Shown piece after piece: positions 26,067 through 35,200 of a stretch of 64,000 nucleotides of DNA (its first letter is position 1; each line of letters opens with the position of its first letter). Origin of the DNA: Streptomyces sp. Root431 (lineage in GTDB: Bacteria; Actinomycetota; Actinomycetes; Streptomycetales; Streptomycetaceae); assembly GCF_001426585.1 (NCBI RefSeq), contig NZ_LMEI01000007.1, forward strand, positions 250,227-314,226, written 5' to 3'. Under the pieces are notes generated by a model. It worked only from the letters and a program-made list of their open reading frames with translations. It was not told the DNA's origin and did no database searches. The position numbers and the translations under genes were made by a program.

Positions 26067-26276
26067 CGTGTCCGTCTCTGCATGCGCGTGGTGTCGTTCC
26101 GGCTGTCGCTGTCGGTCTTGTGCTTGCTCGTGGTCCCGTGTTTGTTCTCGTTCTTGTTCTTGTATGTGTCGCTCTTGATCTCGTATCACCAGTCACCGCC
26201 CGGACGATGGTGGCATGAAGAGCCGCCGCGCGGAGGCATCAGGGCCATGTCGGTGGGGTGAGGCAGGATGAGGCGG

Positions 26277-26633
26277 ATGAGCGTGGAGGAACCCGTGGGG
26301 GAGACCGGAGAACTGCCCGAGTACGCGGAGCGGGTGCTCGACGTCGCCGACGGGATCCCGCCCGGCCGGGTGATGACCTATGGCGACGTGGCCGAATGGC
26401 TGGGCGAGGGCGGGCCGCGCCAAGTGGGCCGCGTCATGGCCCTGTACGGCGGGACGGCGCCGTGGTGGCGCGTGGTCCGCGCGGACGGGACGCTGCTCCC
26501 CGGGCACGAGCTGAGGGCCCTCGGCCACTACCGCGAGGAGGGCACGCCGCTGCGTGAGGCGGGCCCGGCGGCGGAGGGACACGTCCCGAGGATCGACATG
26601 CGGCGGGCGCGCTGGGACGGAAGTCACACCTGA
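26277..26633 (+). CDS. Alkyltransferase-like protein (ATL, MGMT family without the active Cys)
   Basis: A 118-residue DNA repair protein related to the DNA-binding half of O6-alkylguanine-DNA alkyltransferase. PPGRVMTYGDVAEWLG and RQVGRVMALYG match the helix-turn-helix that flips the damaged base. The acceptor motif PCHR is replaced by PWWRVV, so it cannot dealkylate DNA itself; ATL proteins bind O6-alkylguanine and recruit nucleotide excision repair. ATG 26277 fits a leaderless transcript (CAGGAT seven bases upstream); ATG 26268 is possible. It precedes the adnAB DNA repair region. Confidence 0.85.
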   Translation: MSVEEPVGETGELPEYAERVLDVADGIPPGRVMTYGDVAEWLGEGGPRQVGRVMALYGGTAPWWRVVRADGTLLPGHELRALGHYREEGTPLREAGPAAEGHVPRIDMRRARWDGSHT

Positions 26634-26734
26634 GGTCCGAGGGGGTGTCCGGGAGCCGAAGCGGTACGGGGTACGGCGCCGGATCCGGCGCGGAGCACGG
26701 CCCGGAGTACGGCTCGGCGGCGGTCCGTTTCGCG

Positions 26735-26747
26735 TAACGTCGACGTT
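26735..26747 (+). promoter_or_regulatory. Palindrome overlapping a possible adnA promoter
   Basis: AACGTCGACGTT (26736-26747) is a perfect 12-base palindrome overlapping a -10-like TAACGT (26735-26740), about 80 bases before the adnA start. It could be a repressor site; no known SOS box was recognised. Confidence 0.25.
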
Positions 26748-26824
26748 CGCGTCTTCCGCGGCGACGGCCGCCGCACACGGGCGCCTCACCCGCACCACTC
26801 CATCCCCCAGGACCGGCGAACCAC

Positions 26825-29800
26825 GTGAGCTCCTCCTCCACCACCCGGCACACGCCGCACCAGGGACAGCCGTACCCGGGTCCGGGCCGGCAGCGGACCC
26901 CAGGCGCGTACCGGCTGGTGCGCACCGCGCCGGCCCCACTGGTTCCCCCCCAGCTGGACGCAGCCCAGCGGGAAGTGGTTGACCACACCCGAGGCCCGCT
27001 TCTCGTCCTCGCCGGACCGGGCACGGGAAAGACGACGACCCTCGTCGAGTCGGTCGCCGCCCGGATGGAGCGGGGCGCCGACCCCGAGCGCCTTCTCGTC
27101 CTCACCTTCAGCCGCAAGGCCGCCGTCGAGCTCCGCGACCGCATGGCCACCCGGCTCGGCGGCCGCCGCCCGCCGCAGGCGACGACCTTCCACTCGTACT
27201 GTTACGCCCTCATCCGCGCCCACCAGGACGCCGAGCTCTTCGCCGAACCGCTGCGGCTGCTCTCCGGACCCGAGCAGGACCTCGCCGTGCGCGAGCTGCT
27301 CGCCGGCCAGATCGACCTGGAGAAGGCGGGCCTCGGGAGCGTCGGCTGGCCCGACGAACTCCGCGCCTGCCTCACCACCCGCGGCTTCGCCGACGAGGTC
27401 CGGGCGGTCCTCGCGCGCTCCCGCGAGCTGGGCCTCGGCCCGGACGCGCTCGCCCGCTTCGCCGAGCGGGTCGGGCGCCCGGACTGGAAGGCGGCGGCCG
27501 GCTTCCTCGCCGAGTACCTCGACGTCCTCGACCTCCAGGGCGTCCTCGACTACACGGAGCTCGTCCACCGGGCCGTCCTGCTCGCCGGGAGCGTCACGCT
27601 GCCCGCGTACGACGCGGTGTACGTCGACGAGTACCAGGACACCGACCCGGCACAGGTCCGGCTCCTGCACGCCCTCACCGGCGGTTCGACAGGGGCCGCC
27701 CGAAGGGCGTCCGTGAGGGGCGGTGGCCGGGCGGCGGGCGGGACCACGGTCGTCGCCTTCGGCGACCCGGACCAGTCCATCTACGCCTTCCGGGGCGCCG
27801 ACGTGAACGGCATCCTCGACTTCCCGGCCGCCTTCGGAGGCGGCGGCGTCCAGGTCCTCCGCACCTCGCGCCGTGCGGGCGCGGAGCTCCTCGGGGCGAC
27901 CCGCCTCCTCACCCAGCGGATGCCGCTGACCCGGCTCCCCTCCGACAAGGTCCGGGCCCACCGGGAGCTCGCCGCGGCGCGGGACGGGGGCCGGGCCGAG
28001 GCGTACACGTACCCCACGGCCTCGGCCGAGGCCGAGAACATCGCCGACCTGCTGCGCCGGGCGCACCTGGAGGACGGCGTCCCCTGGCAGGACATGGCCG
28101 TCCTCACCCGCGCCTCCTCCTCCCTCCCCTCCCTCCGCCGAGCCCTCACCTCGGCAGGCGTCCCGGTGGAAACGGACGCCGCGGACACCCCCCTCCGCCA
28201 CGAACCGGCCGTCGCCCCCCTCCTGCTCGCTCTCCGAGCGGTCGCAAAACAGGGAGCGGCGCACCCGACGGCCCCGGCCGCGAACGCGCCCGCGCCTTCG
28301 TCGGACCCGGTTGCCGACGGGCCCGCGCCCTCGCCGGACCAAGTTGTGGCCGCCCCCGCGTCTTCGTCGGACCTCGTCGCGGCCGAGCCCGAGCCCGAGC
28401 CAGCGCCTTCGCCGGACCCGGTCGCCGAAGCCGATCCCGCCCGGCCGGCCGAGGCCCCCGCGCCACCGGCCTGGCTCAGCGTCGAGACCGCGCTCGAACT
28501 GCTCGCCTCGCCCCTCGCCGGCGTAGACCCCGCCGACCTCCGCCGCCTCGGCCGCGCCCTCCGCGACGAGGAGCGGGCCGGCGGGAACAAGGTCCCGCCG
28601 CCCTCCGACGTCCTGCTGGCGAGGGCCCTCGCCGAGCCCGAGCGGCTCGTCGCCCACGACCCCTCGTACGCCCGCGGCGCCCGCCGCCTCGGCGACCTCC
28701 TCCGCGAGACCCGTACGCTCCTCGCCGCCGGTGGCACCGCCGAGGAGGCCCTCTGGCTGCTCTGGAACGGCACACCCTGGCCCGGCCGCCTGGAGCGCGC
28801 CGCCCTGCGCGGCGGCCCCGCCGGGCGCAACGCCGACCGGGACCTCGACGCCGTCTGCGCCCTCTTCGAGACCGCCGCCCGCGCCGAGGAGCGCGTCGGC
28901 GGCCGCGGTGTCCTCAACTTCCTCGAAGAGCTCGACGCCCAGGACATCGCCGCGGACACCCTCACCCGCCGCCACACCCGCCCGGACGCCGTCCGCCTGA
29001 TGACCGCCCACCGTTCCAAGGGCCTGGAATGGCGGTTCGTGGTCGTCGCGGGCGTCCAGGAGGGCCTCTGGCCCGACCTGCGCCGACGCGGCTCCCTCCT
29101 CGAAGCCGACCGCATCGGCCGCGACGGCCTCGCCGAGCCCCTGTCCCCGGGCGCCCTCCTCGCCGAGGAGCGCCGCCTGTTCTACGTCGCCGCCACCCGC
29201 GCCCGCGACCGCCTCGTCGTCACCGCGGTGAAGGCCCCGGCCGAGGACGGCGACCAGCCGTCCCGTTTCCTCACCGAGCTCGGCGTCGAGCCGAAGGACG
29301 TCCCAGGCCGCCCCCGCCGCCCCCTCGCCGTCTCCGCCCTGGTCGCCGAGCTCCGGGCGACGACCGTCGACCCGGACGCCTCGCCCGCGCTCCGCGACGC
29401 CGCCGCCCACCGCCTCGCCTCCCTCGCCGCGCTGACCGACGAGGAGGGCCAGGCGCTGGTGCCCGCCGCGCACCCGGACCGCTGGTGGGGCCTGTTCGAG
29501 CCGACGCGGAGCACGGTGCCGCTGCGCGACCGCGACCAGCCGGTCTCCCTCTCGCCGAGCGCCCTGGAGAACCTCGCCACCACCTGCTCGCTCCAGTGGT
29601 TCCTGGGCCGCGAGGTCAAGGCCGCGGCCCCGGCCACCGCCGCCCAGGGCTTCGGCAACGTCGTGCACGTCCTCGCCGACGAGGTCGCCTCCGGCCGCAC
29701 CCCGGCCGACCTGGACGTCCTCATGGCCCGCCTGGACTCCGTCTGGGACGCGCTCGCCTTCGACGCCCCCTGGAAGTCGGCCCAGGAGAAGGCCCACGCG

Positions 29801-30343
29801 CGGGTGGCGCTCGAACGCTTCCTCCAGTGGCACGTCATGGACCGCGGCGGCCGCACCCCCGCCGCCTCCGAGCACGGCTTCGACGTGACCCTGGAGGCGG
29901 GGGAGTACGAGGTCCGCATCCGGGGCTCCATGGACCGCGTCGAGACCGACGAGCACGGCCGCGCGTACGTCGTCGACTTCAAGACCGGCAAGTCGGCACC
30001 CACCCGGGACGAGGTCGCCCACCACCCGCAGCTGGCCGTCTACCAGCTGGCGGTGCGGGAGGGCGCTCTCGACGAGGTCTTCGACGGGCACCGGCCGGAG
30101 CCGGGCGGCGCCGAACTCGTACAGCTGCGCCAGGCCGCTCCGAAGAAGGAGGGCGGGGACGCGCTGCCGAAGGTGCAGGCCCAGGAGCCGCTCGAAGGCG
30201 AGTGGGTCGGCGACCTGCTCGCCACCGCCGCCGGGCGCGTCCTCGACGAGCGCTTCACCCCGACCACCGGCCAGCACTGCGCGAACTGCGCCTTCCGCGC
30301 CTCGTGCAGCGCCCAGCCGGAGGGCCGCCAGATCGTCGAATGA
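26825..30343 (+). CDS. adnA: AdnA-like helicase-nuclease (UvrD motor plus RecB-family nuclease with Fe-S cluster)
   Basis: A 1172-residue subunit of the actinobacterial DNA end-resection machine AdnAB. The motor has Walker A GPGTGKTT (near residue 64), VDEYQDTDP, FGDPDQSIYAFRG, TAHRSKGLEW and AATRARDRL. The C-terminal nuclease has VVDFKTGK, and four Cys (TTCSLQWF near 920; HCANCAFRASC near 1150) that form the AddB-type iron-sulfur staple. First-gene position and the Fe-S cluster match mycobacterial AdnA. An unusual Pro/Ala/Ser repeat insertion occupies about residues 480-550 between motor subdomains. Unlike the usual tight adnA-adnB pair, two secreted-protein genes separate it from adnB. Confidence 0.92.
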   Translation: MSSSSTTRHTPHQGQPYPGPGRQRTPGAYRLVRTAPAPLVPPQLDAAQREVVDHTRGPLLVLAGPGTGKTTTLVESVAARMERGADPERLLVLTFSRKAAVELRDRMATRLGGRRPPQATTFHSYCYALIRAHQDAELFAEPLRLLSGPEQDLAVRELLAGQIDLEKAGLGSVGWPDELRACLTTRGFADEVRAVLARSRELGLGPDALARFAERVGRPDWKAAAGFLAEYLDVLDLQGVLDYTELVHRAVLLAGSVTLPAYDAVYVDEYQDTDPAQVRLLHALTGGSTGAARRASVRGGGRAAGGTTVVAFGDPDQSIYAFRGADVNGILDFPAAFGGGGVQVLRTSRRAGAELLGATRLLTQRMPLTRLPSDKVRAHRELAAARDGGRAEAYTYPTASAEAENIADLLRRAHLEDGVPWQDMAVLTRASSSLPSLRRALTSAGVPVETDAADTPLRHEPAVAPLLLALRAVAKQGAAHPTAPAANAPAPSSDPVADGPAPSPDQVVAAPASSSDLVAAEPEPEPAPSPDPVAEADPARPAEAPAPPAWLSVETALELLASPLAGVDPADLRRLGRALRDEERAGGNKVPPPSDVLLARALAEPERLVAHDPSYARGARRLGDLLRETRTLLAAGGTAEEALWLLWNGTPWPGRLERAALRGGPAGRNADRDLDAVCALFETAARAEERVGGRGVLNFLEELDAQDIAADTLTRRHTRPDAVRLMTAHRSKGLEWRFVVVAGVQEGLWPDLRRRGSLLEADRIGRDGLAEPLSPGALLAEERRLFYVAATRARDRLVVTAVKAPAEDGDQPSRFLTELGVEPKDVPGRPRRPLAVSALVAELRATTVDPDASPALRDAAAHRLASLAALTDEEGQALVPAAHPDRWWGLFEPTRSTVPLRDRDQPVSLSPSALENLATTCSLQWFLGREVKAAAPATAAQGFGNVVHVLADEVASGRTPADLDVLMARLDSVWDALAFDAPWKSAQEKAHARVALERFLQWHVMDRGGRTPAASEHGFDVTLEAGEYEVRIRGSMDRVETDEHGRAYVVDFKTGKSAPTRDEVAHHPQLAVYQLAVREGALDEVFDGHRPEPGGAELVQLRQAAPKKEGGDALPKVQAQEPLEGEWVGDLLATAAGRVLDERFTPTTGQHCANCAFRASCSAQPEGRQIVE
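28280..28455 (+). repeat. Degenerate repeats encoding a Pro/Ala/Ser insert in AdnA
   Basis: Four to five imperfect copies of a roughly 40-base unit (containing GCGCCTTCGTCGGACCCGGT-like sequence) encode APSSDPVADGPAPSPDQVVA-type residues. The stretch is free of motifs and probably a flexible loop. Confidence 0.6.
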
Positions 30344-30417
30344 CGGCGTACGCGGAGCATGTGCGGATCATCACGTTCCGCTTAGTACATCCTTTGTTCG
30401 CTTTCGCACGTCACTCT

Positions 30418-30485
30418 TCACGGCGTCCCGCATAAGGACGCTGTGAAGACAAGCTGTGAAGACAGCCGTGAAGACACGCTGTGAA
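30418..30485 (+). repeat. Four direct repeats plus one inverted copy before the lipoprotein gene
   Basis: Units GACGCTGTGAA, GACAAGCTGTGAA, GACAGCCGTGAA and GACACGCTGTGAA run head to tail from 30437 to 30485. An inverted copy (TTCACGGCGTC) begins just upstream near 30418. They end about 20 bases before the start codon and could be a regulator array or a fold in the leader RNA. Confidence 0.75.
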
Positions 30486-30506
30486 AGAACGCTGAGGAGT
30501 ACGCGG

Positions 30507-31262
30507 ATGAAGGCCAATCGGAAGCTCTGGGTCGCGGCGACGGTCTGCGTGGCCGTGGTCGCCGGTGTCACGGGCTGTTCCCAGGGCGACGACAAGGCCG
30601 CGGACCCCTTCGCGGGCCTCACGGCCGACGCCATCGCCGACAAGGCCGTCGAGACCACGAAGGCGGCCACCGCCTTCCACATGAACGGCAAGGGCAAGAC
30701 CGACGGCCAGGAGATGACGGTCGACTTCTCCGTCGACAGCAAGGGCTCCTGCAAGGGCTCGATGCAGGCCGCCAAGGGCGGCAAGGCCGAGATGATCGGC
30801 ACCGACGGCGCCAGCTACATGAAGGGCGACGACGCCTTCTGGCGCACCACCGGCGGCGAGGAGGGCGACTCCTCGGAGGAGGCCGGCGCCATGTCCGCGC
30901 TGCTCAAGGGCCGCTGGATGAAGATGCCGGCCGGTGGCGAGGGCCCCGACGCCTTCTGCGACCTCAAGACCATCGTCAAGGACATGGACGAGGACACGCC
31001 GCGCAAGGGCATGACCCGCGGCGCCGACGCCGACGTCGACGGCACGCCCGCCGCCACCCTCACGAAGAAGGGCACGAAGGGCGAGACCACGACCTTCTAC
31101 GTGGCCAAGGACGCCGCCAAGCCGTACATCCTCCGCGTCGTGGAGGCCGGCGGCGAGGAGCCCGGCACGGTCACCTTCTCCGACTACGACAAGCCGGTCA
31201 CCGTCACCGCGCCCCCGGCCGACCAGGTCGTCGACATGGAGCAGCTCGCCGGCGCCTCCTGA
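30507..31262 (+). CDS. Secreted lipoprotein, LppX/LprG-like fold suspected
   Basis: A 251-residue lipoprotein with signal peptide and lipobox VTGC (Cys near 22). The mature part (DPFAGLTADAIADKAVETTK..., SYMKGDDAFWRTT, GRWMKMP, TFSDYDKPVTVTAPPADQVVD) resembles Streptomyces and mycobacterial LppX/LprAFG-type cell-surface proteins, which hold lipids in a half-barrel. Conserved Cys pairs (GSCKGS, AFCDLK) may form a disulfide. The ATG follows GAGGAG. A paralogue lies directly downstream. Both genes lie between adnA and adnB, an odd place for surface proteins. The lipid-binding role is inference. Confidence 0.8.
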   Translation: MKANRKLWVAATVCVAVVAGVTGCSQGDDKAADPFAGLTADAIADKAVETTKAATAFHMNGKGKTDGQEMTVDFSVDSKGSCKGSMQAAKGGKAEMIGTDGASYMKGDDAFWRTTGGEEGDSSEEAGAMSALLKGRWMKMPAGGEGPDAFCDLKTIVKDMDEDTPRKGMTRGADADVDGTPAATLTKKGTKGETTTFYVAKDAAKPYILRVVEAGGEEPGTVTFSDYDKPVTVTAPPADQVVDMEQLAGAS

Positions 31263-31359
31263 CGCTCCCGGGTCGTCCCGCCCCCTGTCCGGTCGCGGGC
31301 ACGCGCGCGCGGGGCGACCCTGGTGGACAGGGGTGGGGGGAATCCGCGAGGAGGCTCGC

Positions 31360-32211
31360 ATGGCGTCCCACCGAAAGCTCCGCGCCGCGGCCGTCGTCTG
31401 CGCCGTGATCGCCGTCGCGGGTCCCGCACCGGCGGCGGCCTGGGCGGCGGCCCCGACGGCGGCCCAGGCCCCGGCCTCGGCCCCCGCGGCGGTCCCCGCG
31501 TGGCCGGCGGCCGCCCCGGCCCCCGCCCCCTCCCCGGACCCCTTCGCGAACCTCACCCCCGACGAGATCGCCGAACGGGCCGTCACCGCCACCCAGTCCG
31601 CGACCTCGCTCCGCATGACGGGCCGGGTCGTCGCCGACGGGGAGCCGCTCGACATCGACTTCGCCGTCAACGACCGCGACGAGTGCACCGGCGTGATGAA
31701 GATCGGCGGCGGCACCGCCGAGCTGCGCCGCGTCGACGACCTCACGTACATGAAGGGCGACGAGGCCTTCTGGCGCGTCTCCATGGCCTCCCAGGGGATG
31801 CCGGAGGCGCAGATCGACGCCACGATCGAGCTGATCAAGGGCCGTTGGCTGAAGATCGCCCCGGGGCAGGCGGGCAGCAGCGACCTCAGCGGCGTCTGCG
31901 ACCTGAAGGGGCTCCTCGCCGACCTCGACGAGGACAAGGAGGAGCGCACCGGCCTGGTGCGGGGGCCCGACGGCGAGGTGGACGACACCCCGGTCGCGAC
32001 GCTCGTGAAGAAGAAGACCGGCGGCGAGACGACCACCGTCTCCGTCTCCGAGGAGGGCAAGCCCTACATCCTCAAGATGGTCAAGGCGGGCGGTGACGAA
32101 CCCGGCTCCATGCTCCTCTCCGACTACGACAAGCCGGTCGACGTGACCGTGCCGCCCGCCGACGAGACGGTGGACCTGTCGAAGCTGGACCCGGGCAGCA
32201 CGGCCGCGTAG
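31360..32211 (+). CDS. Secreted paralogue of the upstream lipoprotein, lipobox lost
   Basis: A 283-residue exported protein clearly related to the previous gene product (DPFANLTPDEIAERAVTATQ, TYMKGDEAFWRVS, GRWLKIAPG, LLSDYDKPVDVTVPPADETV). The signal region ends GPAPAAAWAAAPTAAQ, with no Cys, so it should be cleaved by signal peptidase I and released or held by other means, not lipidated. A Pro/Ala-rich linker of about 30 residues follows. Both conserved Cys of the mature domain remain (DECTG, GVCDLK). ATG chosen after GAGGAGG. It is the product of a local tandem duplication. Confidence 0.8.
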   Translation: MASHRKLRAAAVVCAVIAVAGPAPAAAWAAAPTAAQAPASAPAAVPAWPAAAPAPAPSPDPFANLTPDEIAERAVTATQSATSLRMTGRVVADGEPLDIDFAVNDRDECTGVMKIGGGTAELRRVDDLTYMKGDEAFWRVSMASQGMPEAQIDATIELIKGRWLKIAPGQAGSSDLSGVCDLKGLLADLDEDKEERTGLVRGPDGEVDDTPVATLVKKKTGGETTTVSVSEEGKPYILKMVKAGGDEPGSMLLSDYDKPVDVTVPPADETVDLSKLDPGSTAA

Positions 32212-32258
32212 GACCCCGGGCGGGAGCCGTACGGGGCCGCGCTGTCAGTCGGTCGCGT

Positions 32259-32264
32259 TAGCCT
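32259..32264 (+). promoter_or_regulatory. Predicted -10 of a leaderless adnB transcript
   Basis: TAGCCT ends seven bases before the GTG at 32272, so adnB probably has its own leaderless promoter. Confidence 0.5.
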
Positions 32265-32271
32265 CTTTGAG

Positions 32272-35200
32272 GTGACCGCACACCTCACCGACCCCGAGCA
32301 GCTCAAGGAGCTCCTCGGCATCCCGTTCACCCCGGAGCAGACGGCCTGCATCACCGCGCCGCTCGCCCCGCAGGTCGTCGTGGCCGGAGCCGGCTCCGGC
32401 AAGACGACGGTGATGGCCGCCCGGGTGGTCTGGCTGGTCGGCACGGGCCAGGTCGCCCCCGAGCAGGTCCTCGGCCTCACCTTCACCAACAAGGCCGCGG
32501 GCGAACTCGCCGAGCGCGTCCGCACCGCCCTCGTCCGCGCCGGGGTCACCGACCCCGACGTCATCGACCCGGACGAGCCCCCGGGCGAGCCCCGCATCTC
32601 CACGTACCACGCCTTCGCCGGGCAGCTCCTCACCGACCACGGCCTCCGCATCGGCCTGGAGCCCACCTCCCGGCTCCTCGCCGACGCCACCCGCTACCAG
32701 CTCGCCGCACGCGTGCTCCGCGAGGCCCCCGGCCCGTACCCCGCGCTGACCAAGTCCTTCCCGACCCTCGTCACCGACCTCCTCGCCCTCGACGGCGAGC
32801 TCGCCGAGCACCTCGTCCGGCCCGGGGACCTCACGGCGTACGACTCCGAGCTCCTCACCGCGCTCGCCGGCGCCAAGCTCAGCAACGCCGAGCTGCGCAA
32901 GATCCCCGAAGCAACCGCCGCCCGCCGCGAGCTCCTCGACCTCGTCGTCCGCTACCGCGCCGCCAAGCGCTCCCGCGACCTCCTCGACTTCGGCGACCAG
33001 ATCGCCCTCTCCGCCGAGCTCGCCACTACTCGGCCCGAGGTCGGCGGCCTGCTCCGCGAGGAGTTCCGGGTCGTCCTCCTCGACGAGTACCAGGACACCT
33101 CCGTCGCCCAGCGGCTGCTGCTCTCCGGGCTCTTCGGCCACGGCACCGGACACGCCGTGACCGCCGTCGGCGACCCCTGCCAGGCCATCTACGGCTGGCG
33201 GGGCGCCTCCGTCGCCAACCTCGACGACTTCCCCGAGCACTTCCCCGGCGCCGACGGCACCCCCGCGAGCCGCTACTCCCTCTCCGAGAACCGCCGCAGC
33301 GGCGGCCGCCTCCTCGACCTCGCCAACCGCCTCGCCGAGCCCCTCCGCGCCATGCACGCGGGCGTGGAGGCGCTGCGCCCCGCGCCGGGCGCCGAGAAGG
33401 ACGGCAGCGTCCGCATCGCCCTGCTGCCCACCCACGCCGAGGAGATCGACTGGCTGGCCGACTCCCTCGCCCAGCTCGTCCGCACCGGCCGCGAGCCCGG
33501 CGAGATCGCCGTCCTGTGCCGGACCGCGACCGACTTCCCCGCGATCCACGCCGCCCTCGTCGCCCGTGACGTGCCCGTCGAGGTCGTCGGCCTCTCCGGC
33601 CTCCTCCACCTGCCCGAGATCGCCGACCTCGTCGCCGTCTGCGAGGTCCTCCAGGACCCGGGGGCCAACGCCTCCCTCGTCCGCCTCCTCACCGGCCCCC
33701 GCTGGCGGATCGGCCCCCGCGACCTGGCCCTCCTCGGCCGCCGCGCCCGGCTCCTCGTCCACCGCGGCGGCGACGACCCGGACCCCGAGCAGCGGCTCGC
33801 CGCCGCCGTCGAGGGCGTCGACCCGGCGGAGGTGATCTCGCTCGCCGACGCGCTCGACACCTTCCTGGACTCCGGCGGCGCCGCCGACGACGGCCTGCCC
33901 TTCTCCGCCGAGGCCAGGGTCCGCTTCGCACGCCTCGCCGCCGAGCTGCGCACCCTGCGCAGCTCGCTCGCCGACCCGCTCATGGACGTCCTGCACCGGA
34001 TCCTCACCGCGACCGGCCTGGAGGTCGAGCTCTCGGCCTCCCCGCACGCCCTGGCCGCCCGCCGCCGCGAGACCCTCTCGAACTTCCTCGACATCGCCGC
34101 GGGGTTCGCCTCCCTCGACGGCGAGGCGAGCCTGCTCGCCTTCCTCGGCTTCCTGCGCACGGCCGTCCAGTTCGAGAAGGGCCTCGACAACGCCCTCCCG
34201 GGCGGCGAGAACACGGTGAAGGTCCTCACCGCCCACAAGTCCAAGGGCCTGGAGTGGGACGTCGTCGCCGTCCCCGGCCTGGTCTCCGGCGCCTTCCCCA
34301 GCGCCCGCGCGCGCGAGGCGTGGACCTCGCAGCCGCAGGTCCTCCCGCACGCCCTGCGCGGCGACGCGGACACCCTGCCGGGGATCGACTCCTGGGACGC
34401 CAAGTCCCTCACGTCGTTCAAGAACGCCATGCGGGACCACCAGCACACGGAAGAGCTCCGCCTCGGCTACGTCACCTTCACCCGCCCCCGCTCCCTCCTC
34501 CTCGGCTCGGCCCACTGGTGGGGCCCGTCCCAGAAGAAGCCCCGCGGCCCCTCGGACTTCCTCCAGGCCCTCTACGACCACTGCGAGGCCGGCCACGGCG
34601 ACATCGAGGCCTGGGCCGAAACCCCGGCGGAGGACGCGGAGAACCCGTCCCTGACGGAGGACACGAACGACCGGGCGTGGCCGCTGCCGCTGGACGCGGA
34701 GGCACTGACTCGGAGGAGGAAGGCGGCCGAGCAGGTCGCCGCCGCCTTGTGGGCCATCGTCCCGCAGGGCGTGGGGGTCCCCGCTCTGGGGGAGGGCGGG
34801 CACAACCCCACCGGCGCAGCGCCCGACCTCCCGGACCCGCACCCCGAGGACCTCTGGCCCGACGACGAGGAACCCGTCTGGGACGAGGAGGTCCTCCCCG
34901 AGGACACCCACGCGGACGCGGTCCCGGCACCGAGGGACCCGGAGCGCACCCTCACTCCGGAGGAGCTCCGCACCATCGCCTCCTGGGACCGCGACCTCAC
35001 CGCCCTCACCACCGAACTCCGCCGCGCCCGCGCGACAACCCGAGACGTCCTCCTCCCCCCGTACCTCTCCGCCTCCCAGGTCCTCCGCCTCGCCGCCGAC
35101 CCCGACGGCTTCGCCCAGGACCTGGCCCGCCCCATGCCCAAGCCGCCGCAGCCCGCAGCCCGCCGGGGCACCCGCTTCCACGCGTGGGTGGAGTCCCGCT

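Noticed and set aside
21721..26196. A single 1491-codon minus-strand protein joining the peptidase to upstream sequence
   Set aside because: The first 960 codons run out of frame through the flippase gene; only the last 524 codons are the real lipoprotein, which has its own signal peptide.
26634..26824. Possible small gene between ATL and adnA
   Set aside because: No ORF with a ribosome site or coding bias; only a palindrome and a -10-like sequence are seen.
26786..30277. A 1163-codon open frame on the minus strand opposite adnA
   Set aside because: It mirrors adnA codon for codon, has Gly/Val/Glu/Arg-rich sequence without any known motif, and arises from high GC at third positions of the real gene.
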